Source of the DNA: AC-32 sp963728765 | GTDB taxonomy: Bacteria; Actinomycetota; Thermoleophilia; Gaiellales; Gaiellaceae | Assembly (NCBI GenBank): GCA_963728765.1 | Contig: CAVSKX010000004.1 | Coordinates: forward strand, 558,001-622,000 | Length of the DNA: 64,000 nt | Reading direction: 5' to 3' | In this document: piece after piece, positions 32,226 through 40,775 of the stretch | Layout of the letters: each line of letters starts with the position of its first letter | How positions within the stretch are numbered: position 1 is the first letter of the stretch | The notes under the pieces: generated by a model | The model's database searches: none | What the model was told of the DNA's origin: nothing | The model's input: the letters and a program-made list of their open reading frames with translations, nothing else | Program-made: the position numbers and the translations under genes

Positions 32226-33044
32226 CTAACCCTCCGGTCGAGAGTTTAGACTTGTCCCCGCTATCGGCCGCTCCGGAACGCTCACGTCGAGGTAGAGGTA
32301 GCCGCCCTGCCTGAGGAGTACCGGCAGGACGCGCGCCGCGACAGCGAGCTTCAGCGGCACCGCGTTCAAGGCTCCGAGCCGCAGCTCGATGCCGGAGCCC
32401 AGCAGGAACGTCAGGTCGTGCTCGAGCACGCGCACCATGCGCACCCGCCCAGGGAAGTGCGCCGTCCGGGCCAGCGCCAGCGCTCGCACCGCGCGCAAGG
32501 CATAGCGGTCGGTGATCGCGGCACCGACCTCCGGGTCGTTCGCGTGCGCCAGCCAGATTCGCGGCAGCCCGGCGTGCGTCCGCAGTGGGACCTCCGCGAT
32601 CGTGCGCGTGCTCGCAGCGACGAGCCACGCCTGCGGGCCGCGGCGCGCCACCGCGACCGGATGCTCGGGGCGGACGGTCACCCGTAACGTGTGCGGGAAG
32701 TCCCGGTCGTAACCTGCGGCGGCGACGTCGGGCAGCTTCGCGAGCCGCCGTGCGACCTCGGAGGAGTCGAGGGTGAGCAGGCTTTCGCCCTTCAAGGGCG
32801 CCAGCGCCGCCTGGACGTGCGCCGCGACTGCCGGCGGCGCGCCCTCGACCTCGATCTTCCCGACCGCGAACATCGGCGTCGAGCGCGCGAGCACGTAGAG
32901 ACCGACCGCGCCGAGCACGATCGCGAAGCCGACGAGCAGCGACCGTCCGGACGGCAGCGCGCGGGCGAAGGGCGTTCTCCCGCTTGCGGGGAGGTGGACC
33001 ACCGCCGCGCGGGCGCGCGGGCGCCGAGGACCCTGCTGGGACAC
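32226..33044 (-). CDS. ftsQ: Cell division protein FtsQ/DivIB
   Basis: This is a bitopic divisome protein of 272 residues with a basic cytoplasmic tail (1-33), one transmembrane segment (SLLVGFAIVLGAVGLYVLA, about 35-53), then the POTRA domain starting FAVGKIEVEGAPP, followed by the FtsQ domain with DFPHTLRVTVRPEHPVAVARR. It links FtsL/FtsB to the septal synthase. It lies between murB (31 nt upstream) and ftsZ, as in most dcw clusters. Confidence 0.92.
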   Translation of the reverse strand: MSQQGPRRPRARAAVVHLPASGRTPFARALPSGRSLLVGFAIVLGAVGLYVLARSTPMFAVGKIEVEGAPPAVAAHVQAALAPLKGESLLTLDSSEVARRLAKLPDVAAAGYDRDFPHTLRVTVRPEHPVAVARRGPQAWLVAASTRTIAEVPLRTHAGLPRIWLAHANDPEVGAAITDRYALRAVRALALARTAHFPGRVRMVRVLEHDLTFLLGSGIELRLGALNAVPLKLAVAARVLPVLLRQGGYLYLDVSVPERPIAGTSLNSRPEG

Positions 33045-33075
33045 GACGCGGGTTTCGCCGCAGGTGACACTGCTC

Positions 33076-33957
33076 CTACCCGGGAGATGGGAGCTCGAGG
33101 TCGCCGAGGAACTCGACCTCGTGCACGAGCTCGACCCCGTATTGCTCTAGCGCGCGCCGCCGGGCCTCCGCCATCAGCGCGATCGCATCCTCCGTCCGTG
33201 CGCCGTCGGCGTTCTCGATGAAGTTCGCGTGCCGCGGCGAGACCTGGGCGCCGCCGATCCGGTGGCCCTTCAGTCCGCAGGCCTCGAGCATGCGGCCGGC
33301 GCTCAGCTCGTGCTCGGGGTTCTTGAAGACGCTGCCGAAGGTGCGCTTGTTCGTCGGCTGAGCGGCCTTGCGCAACGCCTGCAGGCGGGCGACGTTCGCC
33401 TTGATCTGCTCCTCGGGCAAAGGCGAGAGCGTGAACTCCGCGCGCGCGACCACCTGGCCGTGTCGCAGCTCCGAGTGCCGGTAGCGGAGGCCAAGCTCGG
33501 CCGGCGTGAGCCAACGCGCTCCCTGCTCGTCCACGACCTGCGCCCGGTCGAGGATCTCTGCCCAGTCGCTCCCGTAGGCACCGGCGTTCATCCACACGCC
33601 CCCGCCGACCGTGCCCGGGATGGCGCACGCGAACTCGAACCCCCCGAGGCCGGCGGCGCGGACTCGGTGCAGGCAGACGGCGTTCGGCGCGCCTCCGCCG
33701 GCCAGCAGCCGCTCGTCCTCGACCTGCACCTGGGCGAGCTCGCCGCCGAGCTTCAGCACGAGCCCGTCGAAGCCGGCATCGGCGACGAGCAGGTTGGAAC
33801 CGAGCCCGATCGTCGCCACCGGCAGCCCGCGCTCCCGCGCCCAGGCCAGCGCTTCGACGACCTCGTCGACCGACTCCGGCCGAGCGAAGGAAGCCGCCGG
33901 CCCGCCGGCGCCCAGCGTCGTGAAGCGCGAGAGCGCGACGCCCTCTTCGACCTTCAC
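33076..33957 (-). CDS. murB: UDP-N-acetylenolpyruvoylglucosamine reductase
   Basis: This FAD flavoenzyme reduces UDP-GlcNAc-enolpyruvate to UDP-MurNAc. The 293-residue protein has the FAD-binding segment IGLGSNLLVADAG, GFEFACAIPGTVGGGVWMNAGAYG, the catalytic serine region NKRTFGSVFKNP, and AGRMLEACGLKG and HANFIEN. It starts at the GTG at 33957, overlapping the murC stop (GTGA); the open frame further upstream is murC shadow. Short murB forms lacking the type I extra loop are normal for Gram-positive bacteria. Confidence 0.95.
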   Translation of the reverse strand: MKVEEGVALSRFTTLGAGGPAASFARPESVDEVVEALAWARERGLPVATIGLGSNLLVADAGFDGLVLKLGGELAQVQVEDERLLAGGGAPNAVCLHRVRAAGLGGFEFACAIPGTVGGGVWMNAGAYGSDWAEILDRAQVVDEQGARWLTPAELGLRYRHSELRHGQVVARAEFTLSPLPEEQIKANVARLQALRKAAQPTNKRTFGSVFKNPEHELSAGRMLEACGLKGHRIGGAQVSPRHANFIENADGARTEDAIALMAEARRRALEQYGVELVHEVEFLGDLELPSPG

Positions 33958-35168
33958 CCGAGCTCCTCGAGCAGCAGCGGCCCGGCGCGCTCGACATCTC
34001 CGGCGCCGATCGTCAGCACGAGGTCGCCGGGCCGGGCGCGCCGCGCGAGGAAGCGAACCGCGTCCTCGAGCTCGGGCGTCCAGCCGATCGGCATGCCCGG
34101 CCGCTCGGAGGCCAGCTCCTCGACGACGAGGGTGCCCTCGACCCCTGGCACCGGCTGCTCGCGCGCTGCGTAGACCTTCGTCACCGCGACTGCGTCCGCG
34201 GCCGCGAGGGCCCGGCCGAGCTCGTGCGCGAGGTACCGGGTGCGCGAGTACAGGTGCGGCTGGAACGCGACGAGGATCCGGCCGCCGTTCGCCACCGCGC
34301 GTGCCGCCTCGAGCGTCGCCACGATCTCTCGCGGGTGGTGGCCGTAGTCGTCGTAGACGCGCACCCCGCCGGCCTCGCCGCGTAACTCGAAGCGCCGGCC
34401 CGCGCCGGCGAACTCCGCGAGCACGCGCTCCGCCTCCGCCCGCTCGACACCCGCATGCTCGAGCGCTGCGAGCGCCGTGGCCGCGTTGCGCAGGTTGTGC
34501 TCGCCGGGCACGGCGAGCCGGAGCGTCTCGGGCTCCAGTTCGTCGCCGCGCACGACCTCCGGCGCGGTTGCAAGCCAACGCTCGAACAGCTCTCGCACCT
34601 CGGCCTCCGACGCGAAGGTCGCGTGGTGGTCGAGCTCGACGTTCGTCAGCACCGCAACCCGCGGGCGCAGGAGCTCGAGCGTGCGGTCGGACTCGTCTCC
34701 CTCTGCCACCAGCCACCCGTCGCCCGCGGCGGCGTTGCCGCCGAGCTGCGGGATCTCGCCGCCGATCAGGTAGGCAGGGTCGCGCCCGAGCCGCTCGAGC
34801 ACGAACGCGATCATCCCGCTCGTCGTCGTCTTGCCGTGCGCGCCGGCGACCACGATCGACGGGCGCAGCTCGACCAGCTCCGCCAGCAGCTCCGCTCGCT
34901 TCTTCGCCACGCCTGCGCGCGAGACCTCGGGATTGTCCGGCCCGATCGCGCTGGAGACGATCACCTCCGCGCCGTCCGGCACGTTCGAGGCTTCGTGGCC
35001 GATCGAGACCGGGATGCCCGCGGCCTCGAGCCGGTCGACGTACGACGAGCGGGCCCGGTCCGAGCCGCCAGCTTCCGCCCCCCACTCCTTCGCGACGAGC
35101 GCGAGCGCGCTCATTCCGACGCCGCCGATGCCGACGAACCAGAGGCGCCTACCCGCGAGCGGCTGCAA
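33954..35168 (-). CDS. murC: UDP-N-acetylmuramate--L-alanine ligase
   Basis: MurC adds L-alanine to UDP-MurNAc using ATP. The 404-residue protein shows the N-terminal nucleotide-sugar motif WFVGIGGVGMSALA, the P-loop VAGAHGKTTTSGM, LTNVELDHHATF, the PGEHNLRNAATALAA segment of Mur ligases and VYDDYGHHPREI, which is specific for MurC. It is somewhat shorter than the usual ~460 residues. The TTG at 35168 overlaps murG by 20 nt; murB follows with a GTGA overlap. Confidence 0.95.
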   Translation of the reverse strand: MQPLAGRRLWFVGIGGVGMSALALVAKEWGAEAGGSDRARSSYVDRLEAAGIPVSIGHEASNVPDGAEVIVSSAIGPDNPEVSRAGVAKKRAELLAELVELRPSIVVAGAHGKTTTSGMIAFVLERLGRDPAYLIGGEIPQLGGNAAAGDGWLVAEGDESDRTLELLRPRVAVLTNVELDHHATFASEAEVRELFERWLATAPEVVRGDELEPETLRLAVPGEHNLRNAATALAALEHAGVERAEAERVLAEFAGAGRRFELRGEAGGVRVYDDYGHHPREIVATLEAARAVANGGRILVAFQPHLYSRTRYLAHELGRALAAADAVAVTKVYAAREQPVPGVEGTLVVEELASERPGMPIGWTPELEDAVRFLARRARPGDLVLTIGAGDVERAGPLLLEELG

Positions 35169-36225
35169 GCGCCATCAGCTCCTCCGCGATCGTTTCGGCC
35201 GCGTCCGGCTTGGCCACCCGCAGCATCGCTGCGCTCATCTCCTCCAGCCGCGGAGGGTCGTCGACCAGCGAGCGCACCGTCTCGGGGACGCTGCCGAGCT
35301 CGCTCTCCCGGATGAGGATCGCACCGCCCGCCGCCTGGAAGTAGCGCGCGTTCTTCGTCTGGTGGTCGGCCGTGCCGAAAGGGTACGGGACGAGCACCGC
35401 CGGCACGCCCGCGGCCGCGAGCTCCCAGACGCCGCCGCCTGCGCGCGAGAGCGCCAGGTCGACGGCGCCGAGAACGGTGCCGTAGTCCTCGCTGAACGGC
35501 AGCAGCTTGTAGTCGTCCCGCGAGACGCGCTCCTGCAGGCGCCGGAACTGGCTTTCGCCGCTGAGGTGGACGACCGCGGGCCCGGAAGCCCCGAAGGTCT
35601 CGACCGCGAGGTCGTTGAGCGCCCGCGCGCCCTGGCTGCCCCCGGCCACGAGCAGCACCGGCCCGTCCGCGGGCAGGTCGAGCCGGCGCCGTGCCTCCTC
35701 CTGCGGGACGGGGCGCGAGCGCGCCGGGATCGGGCGGCCCGTGAGGAGGTACTTCGGCGGGTTGCGGCCCGCAATCGGGAACGAGAGGAAGACGCGCTTC
35801 GCGAACGGCGCCGCGAGCCGGTTCGCCAGGCCGAGGTGCGCATCGGCCTCCGTAAGCGCGGTCGGGATGCGCCGCCTCGCGGCGGCGACGACCATAGGCG
35901 CGCCGACGTACCCGCCCGCCCCCAGTACCGCGTTCGGCCCCCGCCGAGCCAGGATCCGGTCGCACGCCGCCGGCGCCGCGAGCCCGTGGAGGACCGCGCG
36001 CGCCTGCGCGAGCCCCGGTTGCCGCGGGAGCCCGCTCACGCGAAAGGTGTCCAGCTCGTAGCCCGCGTCAGGGACGAGCCGCGCCTCGGCGCGATCCGGC
36101 GACCCTGCGAACGTCACCCGTGCTCCGCGCGCTTGCAGCGCGTCGGCGACGGCGAGCGCTGGCAGCACGTGCCCCGCTGTCCCGCCTGCTGCGATCAGGA
36201 ACGCTGGCGCTTCTGGCTCCGGCAT
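35149..36225 (-). CDS. murG: Lipid II-forming GlcNAc transferase MurG
   Basis: MurG transfers GlcNAc from UDP-GlcNAc to lipid I at the inner face of the membrane. The 358-residue GT-B protein has the G-loop AAGGTAGHVLPALAVA (12-27), GAGGYVGAPMVVAA, LLVAGGSQGARALN, and LSRAGGGVWELAAAGVPAVLVPYP, which binds the nucleotide sugar. The ATG at 36225 is the only start that keeps the N-terminal G-loop, so the gene really overlaps the 3' end of ftsW by 158 nt in another frame. Confidence 0.96.
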   Translation of the reverse strand: MPEPEAPAFLIAAGGTAGHVLPALAVADALQARGARVTFAGSPDRAEARLVPDAGYELDTFRVSGLPRQPGLAQARAVLHGLAAPAACDRILARRGPNAVLGAGGYVGAPMVVAAARRRIPTALTEADAHLGLANRLAAPFAKRVFLSFPIAGRNPPKYLLTGRPIPARSRPVPQEEARRRLDLPADGPVLLVAGGSQGARALNDLAVETFGASGPAVVHLSGESQFRRLQERVSRDDYKLLPFSEDYGTVLGAVDLALSRAGGGVWELAAAGVPAVLVPYPFGTADHQTKNARYFQAAGGAILIRESELGSVPETVRSLVDDPPRLEEMSAAMLRVAKPDAAETIAEELMALAAARG

Positions 36226-37297
36226 TGCCCGCGATGTTAAGGAGGATGCCCACGCACGCGAGGCCGACGACGAGGCTCGAGCCCCCGTACGAGACGAACG
36301 GCAGCGGGATCCCGGTCAGCGGCGCGAGCCCCATCACGGCCGCGAGGTTGATCGCCGCCTGGCCGCAGACGAGCGCCGTCAGCCCGGCCGCGAGCCGCTT
36401 TCCGAACGGGTCCTTGCAGTCGAGCGCGATCTTCAGCCCCGCGTAGGCGAAGGCGCAGTACGCGGCGATCACCGCCGTCGCGCCCACGAGGCCGAGCTCC
36501 TCGCCGATGATCGCGAAGATCATGTCCGTGTGCGCCTCCGGGAGGTAGTTGACCTTCTGGACGCTCTGGCCGAGGCCGACGCCGAAGATGCTTCCCGAGC
36601 CGAGGCCGATCATCGCCTGGACGGTCTGGAAGCCCGCGCCCTGCGCGTCCTGCCAGGGGTTGAGGAAGCTGAAGAGGCGGGCGCGGCGGTAGGGCTCGAA
36701 CCAGACGGCGAAGAGGCCGAGCGTGGCCGCGATGCCGAGGCCGCCGGCGAGGGTTCGGGTCGGCGTGCCGGAGACGAGCAGGATCGCCGCGAGCATCGCG
36801 ACGATCGCGATCGCGGTGCCGAGGTCGGGCTCGACCAGGATCAGGCTGCAGAAGACCACCGTGAGCACGCCGATCGGGCGCCAGAGCTCACCGAGGGTGC
36901 GCGGAGCGCGGCGGCGCGCGAGATACGACGCCGCCCAGACCGCCAGGGCGAGCTTCGCGAGCTCCGACGGCTGGAACGCTGCTGGGCCGATCGAGATCCA
37001 GCGGCGGGCACCGTTCGCCGCGCGGCCGAGGACGAGGACGGCGAGCAGGAGGCCGATGCTCGTCACGATCAGCGTCGGCGCCAGCGCGCGCAGCTTGTAG
37101 AAGTCCACGCGCGACAGGACCACCATCAACACGAGCCCGAGGCCCGCGTAGGCGGCCTGTCGCTTGAGGTAGTACGCGGGGTCGCCGTTCGCGAGCGCCG
37201 CCGACGCGGAGGTGGCGCTGTAGACCATCACGAGACCGAAGGCGACCAAACCAAGGGTCACCAGGATCAGGACGCTCGATTCGAGCCCGCGCCTCAC
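36068..37297 (-). CDS. ftsW: FtsW, SEDS-family septal peptidoglycan polymerase
   Basis: This is a polytopic SEDS glycosyltransferase that works with FtsI. The 409-residue protein begins with VLILVTLGLVAFGLVMVYSA. It has GRAANGARRWISIGPAAFQPSELAK, VEPDLGTA, the conserved AHTDMIFAIIGEELG with the catalytic-type Asp/Glu region, and GIPLPFVSYGGSS. The last ~55 residues are an Arg/Ser/Ala-rich basic tail encoded wholly inside the overlap with murG. It overlaps murD upstream by 4 nt. Confidence 0.95.
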   Translation of the reverse strand: MRRGLESSVLILVTLGLVAFGLVMVYSATSASAALANGDPAYYLKRQAAYAGLGLVLMVVLSRVDFYKLRALAPTLIVTSIGLLLAVLVLGRAANGARRWISIGPAAFQPSELAKLALAVWAASYLARRRAPRTLGELWRPIGVLTVVFCSLILVEPDLGTAIAIVAMLAAILLVSGTPTRTLAGGLGIAATLGLFAVWFEPYRRARLFSFLNPWQDAQGAGFQTVQAMIGLGSGSIFGVGLGQSVQKVNYLPEAHTDMIFAIIGEELGLVGATAVIAAYCAFAYAGLKIALDCKDPFGKRLAAGLTALVCGQAAINLAAVMGLAPLTGIPLPFVSYGGSSLVVGLACVGILLNIAGNAGARSASVPDRSRRDSGARAASARRRRRAASARSTGDVRRVAGSRRGAARP

Positions 37298-38463
37298 GCG
37301 GACAGGTTCTGCACCAGCCTCCTGAAGTCCTCGCCGCGCTCCTCGAAGTCGTGGTACTGGTCGTAGCTCGCGCAGGCCGGCGAGAGGAGCACGACATCGC
37401 CTGGCGACGCGTCGATGTGCGCGACGGCGGTTGCGAGGTCGCCGTCGTCGTGGGCCTGCGGGATCACGGCTGCGAGCTCGTCCGCGGTCTGGCCGATCAG
37501 GTGCACGCTGCGCACGTTCGGCCCGAGCGCGGCGGCGAGCGGGGCAAAATCTTCGCCCTTGCCCGAGCCGCCGAGGATCAGGTGCACCGGCTCCTCCGCA
37601 TAGGCGTCCAGGGCTCGCAGGGCGGCGGCGACGTTCGTCGCCTTGGAGTCGTTCACGTAGCGGACGCCGGCCACTTCACCGACGGGCTCCAGCCGGTGCG
37701 GAACGCCCGGGAAGGTTCGCAGCGCCGCGGCGATCTGTTCGTCGGGCGTCCCGAGCGCGCGCGCCGCCGCGGTCGCGGCCGCGGCGTTCTCGCGGTTGTG
37801 CGCGCCGCGGATCAGCGGCTCGGCCGGGAGCTCGTCGTCGGCCGCGAACTCGATCCCGTCGAGGCCGCTGCCCCTCGGCACGACCTTCGCGCGCGCTCGC
37901 TCGAAGATCCGCAGCTTCGCCTCGCGGTAGTCGTCGAACGACGCGTAGCGGTCGAGATGGTCGGGCTCGAGGTTGAGCAGAACAGCAACTTCGCACGCGA
38001 GCTCGTGCACGTCCTCGAGCTGGAAGCTCGACAGCTCGCAAACGACGAGCGCGCCCGGCTCGACCTCGCCGTCGAGGCCGGTGAGCGCCCGGCCGACGTT
38101 GCCCGCCGCCGGCGCGCGCAGGATCGCGCCGAGGAGCTCGGTGGTCGTCGTCTTGCCGTTGGTGCCGGTGACGCCGACGAGCCTCGGGCGCAGGAGGCGG
38201 TACCCCAGCTCGACCTCGCTCCAGATCTCGATGCCGCGCCGACCGGTCTCCACGACGAGCGGCGCGTCGCGCGGCACGCCGGGGCTCTTCACCATCAGCC
38301 CGACGCCGTCGAGCAGCCGCAGGTCGCCGTCGTTGCCCAGCGTCCGGTCGGCCGTGACCACCTCCACCTCGCGCCGCTCGAGCGCGGCAACGGCTGCCTT
38401 CCCGGAGCGAGCGACCCCGAGCACGAGCACCCGCTGCGGCAATTCAGTCACGGTGTCTGACAC
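37294..38463 (-). CDS. murD: UDP-N-acetylmuramoyl-L-alanine--D-glutamate ligase
   Basis: MurD adds D-glutamate to UDP-MurNAc-L-Ala. The 389-residue protein has RVLVLGVARSGKAAVAAL at the N-terminus, the P-loop GVTGTNGKTTTTELLGA, LLNLEPDHLDRYAS, GAHNRENAAAATAAA, YVNDSKATNVAAAL, and LSPACASYDQYHDFEERGEDF, which is diagnostic for MurD. The first codon (GTG 38463) lies within the inverted repeat of a small insert. A second GTG at 38451 is an alternative start. The ftsW start overlaps its stop by 4 nt. Confidence 0.95.
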   Translation of the reverse strand: MSDTVTELPQRVLVLGVARSGKAAVAALERREVEVVTADRTLGNDGDLRLLDGVGLMVKSPGVPRDAPLVVETGRRGIEIWSEVELGYRLLRPRLVGVTGTNGKTTTTELLGAILRAPAAGNVGRALTGLDGEVEPGALVVCELSSFQLEDVHELACEVAVLLNLEPDHLDRYASFDDYREAKLRIFERARAKVVPRGSGLDGIEFAADDELPAEPLIRGAHNRENAAAATAAARALGTPDEQIAAALRTFPGVPHRLEPVGEVAGVRYVNDSKATNVAAALRALDAYAEEPVHLILGGSGKGEDFAPLAAALGPNVRSVHLIGQTADELAAVIPQAHDDGDLATAVAHIDASPGDVVLLSPACASYDQYHDFEERGEDFRRLVQNLSA

Positions 38464-38540
38464 GAACCGACCCGGCGAACCTGCTGCAGCTACGCCGGTT
38501 GTGGATGGCCCGTTGCACTTCCGTTTCCGTGTCTGACACC
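38452..38540. repeat. 89-bp inverted-repeat insert between mraY and murD
   Basis: GGTGTCTGACACG (38452-38464) and CGTGTCTGACACC (38528-38540) form 13-bp terminal inverted repeats with one central mismatch. Each is itself nearly palindromic. The insert fills the whole gap between mraY and murD and includes the murD start codon. It has the look of a very small MITE or regulatory duplex. No other copy is in this window. Confidence 0.5.
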
Positions 38541-38544
38541 GGGG

Positions 38545-39549
38545 TCAGCGGAACCCGGTGAAGTAGCGGTAGTAGAGGGCGAAGCCGATCGCGCAGAGGA
38601 TCCCGGTCACGATCCAGAAGCGCACCATGATCTTCGTCTCGGACCACGCCTTCAATTCGAAGTGATGCTGGATCGGCGCCATCAGGAACACGCGGCGGTT
38701 GAAGTACTTGAAGCTGAAGACCTGGATGATCACGGACAGCGCCGCGACCGCGAAGATCCCGCCGATCAGCAGCAGCAGGAAGATCGTCTTGGTGAAGATC
38801 GCGAAGGCGGCAAGCGCGCCGCCGAGGGCCATCGATCCCGTGTCGCCCATGAAGACCTCGGCCGGCCACGCGTTGTACCAGAGGAACCCGATGGCGCCTC
38901 CGATCAGCGCCGCCGCGATGATCGCCAGGTCGAGCTTCGTGTCGAAGCGATGTCCCGGTGGCCCGGAGCGGATCCACGAGATCACGATCATCGAGGCGAA
39001 CGTGAACAGCGCGATGATCACCGTCCCGGCTGCGAGCCCGTCGACGCCGTCGGTCAGGTTGACGCCGTTCGCCGCGCCGGCGATCACGAGGAAGAGCAGG
39101 CCGTACCAGGCCCACGAGAGCTGCAGGTCGCCGACCCCCGGGATGTAGATCTCCGTCGGGAGATCCTGATGGCGTGCGGCGATCCCGACGCCCACGGTGA
39201 TCACGCCCAGCAGGATCAGCTTCCAGCGACCGTTCAGGCCGAGCGAGCGGCGATGCGTGAGCTTGATGAAGTCGTCGAGGAAGCCGATCGCGCCGCAGGC
39301 CAGCGTCACGAAGAGCACCGTCAGCGCGGGCACCGTGTAGCGGCTGAGCGCGAGGAAGCCGGCCGTCGCGGAGAGCAGGATGAGCAGGCCCCCCATCGTC
39401 GGCGTGCCCTGCTTGGCGACGTGGTGTTCCGGCCCTTCCTCGCGAATGTGCTGCCCGTATTCCTTGCGCCGCAGGTAGGCGACGAACTTCGGGCCGACGA
39501 AAATCGAGATCAGCAGGGCGATGACGCCTGCCAGGAGGACGCGGCTCAA
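38545..39549 (-). CDS. mraY: Phospho-MurNAc-pentapeptide translocase MraY
   Basis: MraY makes lipid I from UDP-MurNAc-pentapeptide and undecaprenyl phosphate. The 334-residue, ten-helix protein has KQGTPTMGGLLIL, GFLDDFIKL (catalytic Asp pair), ANGVNLTDGVDGLAAG, VFMGDTGSMALGG and PIQHHFELKAWSETKI, all signature segments. The start is the TTG at 39549, overlapping the murF stop (TTGA). Confidence 0.97.
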   Translation of the reverse strand: MSRVLLAGVIALLISIFVGPKFVAYLRRKEYGQHIREEGPEHHVAKQGTPTMGGLLILLSATAGFLALSRYTVPALTVLFVTLACGAIGFLDDFIKLTHRRSLGLNGRWKLILLGVITVGVGIAARHQDLPTEIYIPGVGDLQLSWAWYGLLFLVIAGAANGVNLTDGVDGLAAGTVIIALFTFASMIVISWIRSGPPGHRFDTKLDLAIIAAALIGGAIGFLWYNAWPAEVFMGDTGSMALGGALAAFAIFTKTIFLLLLIGGIFAVAALSVIIQVFSFKYFNRRVFLMAPIQHHFELKAWSETKIMVRFWIVTGILCAIGFALYYRYFTGFR

Positions 39550-40775
39550 GCGCTCACCGCCGCCAGCGCGTCCGCCACGCGCTCGAGGCCGACCGCGCGC
39601 GACGCCTTCACGAGGACGCAGTCACCCGGCTCGAGCAGATCGGTTGCCTCGGCGGCGGCGGCCTCGGCGTCGGGGGCCCAGCGTCTCAGTGGCACGCCGG
39701 CTGCCCCGTCCACGTAGCCGCGCGCGAGCTCGCCGACGGCGAGGAGCGCCTCGACCCCGTGACGGGCGACCTCGCGGCCGAGCTCCTCGTGGTAGCCGGG
39801 ACCGCCGGTCCCGAGCTCGGCCATGTCTCCGAGGATCGCCACGCGGCGGCGCGCACCCGCCACGGCTGCGAGATTGTCGAGCGCGGCGCGCATCGACACC
39901 GGGTTCGCGTTGTAGGCGTCGTTGATCAGCAGGCCGCCACCGGGGAGCGGCAGCTCCTCCCCGCGCCACCGTGAGAACTCGACGTCGACCCGCTCGGGCC
40001 GCGGCAGGCCGAGGGCGTCCAGGACTGCAAGCGCCGCGGCGGCGTTCGCCGACTGGTGCAGCGCCGTGAAGCTGAAGCTGACACCGCCGACGATCGTGCG
40101 GCCGTCTTCCCGCCTCACCCCGGGCTCGTGCAGCCGGACGACGTCGATGTCGTCGCGCTCCACCGGGAACTCCGCCGGCACGATCGCCGTCCCTCCCGGC
40201 GGCAGTGCGGCTACGAGCTCGCTCTTCGCCCGCATCACTCCCTCCAGCGAGCCGACCAGCTCGAGATGGACCGGGCCGACGTTGACGATGACGCCGACGT
40301 GCGGCCGTGCGATGCGGCACAGGTCGGCGATCTGGCCGAAGCCGCGCATGGCGAGCTCGAGGATGCAGACCTCGGTGTCGGGCTCGAGACGGCACAGCGT
40401 CAGCGGGACGCCGATCTCGTTGTTGTAGCTCGCCTCCGCGGCGACGGTGCGCGCGGTCGGTGCGCACAGAGCGGCCAGGATGTCCTTCGTCGAGGTCTTG
40501 CCGGTCGAGCCGGTGATGCCGACAACCTTCGCGCTCGACCCGTCGCGCACCAGCGACCCGAGCGCCGCGAGCGCCTCGAACGGGTGCTCCGGAACGAGGG
40601 TCGCGGCCGCGCCGTTGGCGCGCGCCTCGTCGAGGTAGTCGATTCCGCGCCCGACCGCGACGAAGAGGTCGCCGGGCCGGACGCGGCGTGAGTCGACGTG
40701 CACGCCCGTGATCACGTCCCCGCGCGTGTCGAGCTCGCCGAGGGGCGGAAGCTCGTCGATGCGCAGCGGAATCAT
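39546..40775 (-). CDS. murF: UDP-MurNAc-tripeptide--D-Ala-D-Ala ligase
   Basis: MurF adds the D-Ala-D-Ala dipeptide, the last cytoplasmic step of precursor synthesis. The 409-residue protein has VDSRRVRPGDLFVAV in the N-terminal domain, the P-loop GITGSTGKTSTKDILAA, SYNNEIGVPLTL, which is diagnostic for MurF, LELAMRGFGQI, LINDAYNANPVSMRAAL and AILGDMAELG. It overlaps murE upstream and mraY downstream by 4 nt. Confidence 0.95.
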   Translation of the reverse strand: MIPLRIDELPPLGELDTRGDVITGVHVDSRRVRPGDLFVAVGRGIDYLDEARANGAAATLVPEHPFEALAALGSLVRDGSSAKVVGITGSTGKTSTKDILAALCAPTARTVAAEASYNNEIGVPLTLCRLEPDTEVCILELAMRGFGQIADLCRIARPHVGVIVNVGPVHLELVGSLEGVMRAKSELVAALPPGGTAIVPAEFPVERDDIDVVRLHEPGVRREDGRTIVGGVSFSFTALHQSANAAAALAVLDALGLPRPERVDVEFSRWRGEELPLPGGGLLINDAYNANPVSMRAALDNLAAVAGARRRVAILGDMAELGTGGPGYHEELGREVARHGVEALLAVGELARGYVDGAAGVPLRRWAPDAEAAAAEATDLLEPGDCVLVKASRAVGLERVADALAAVSA

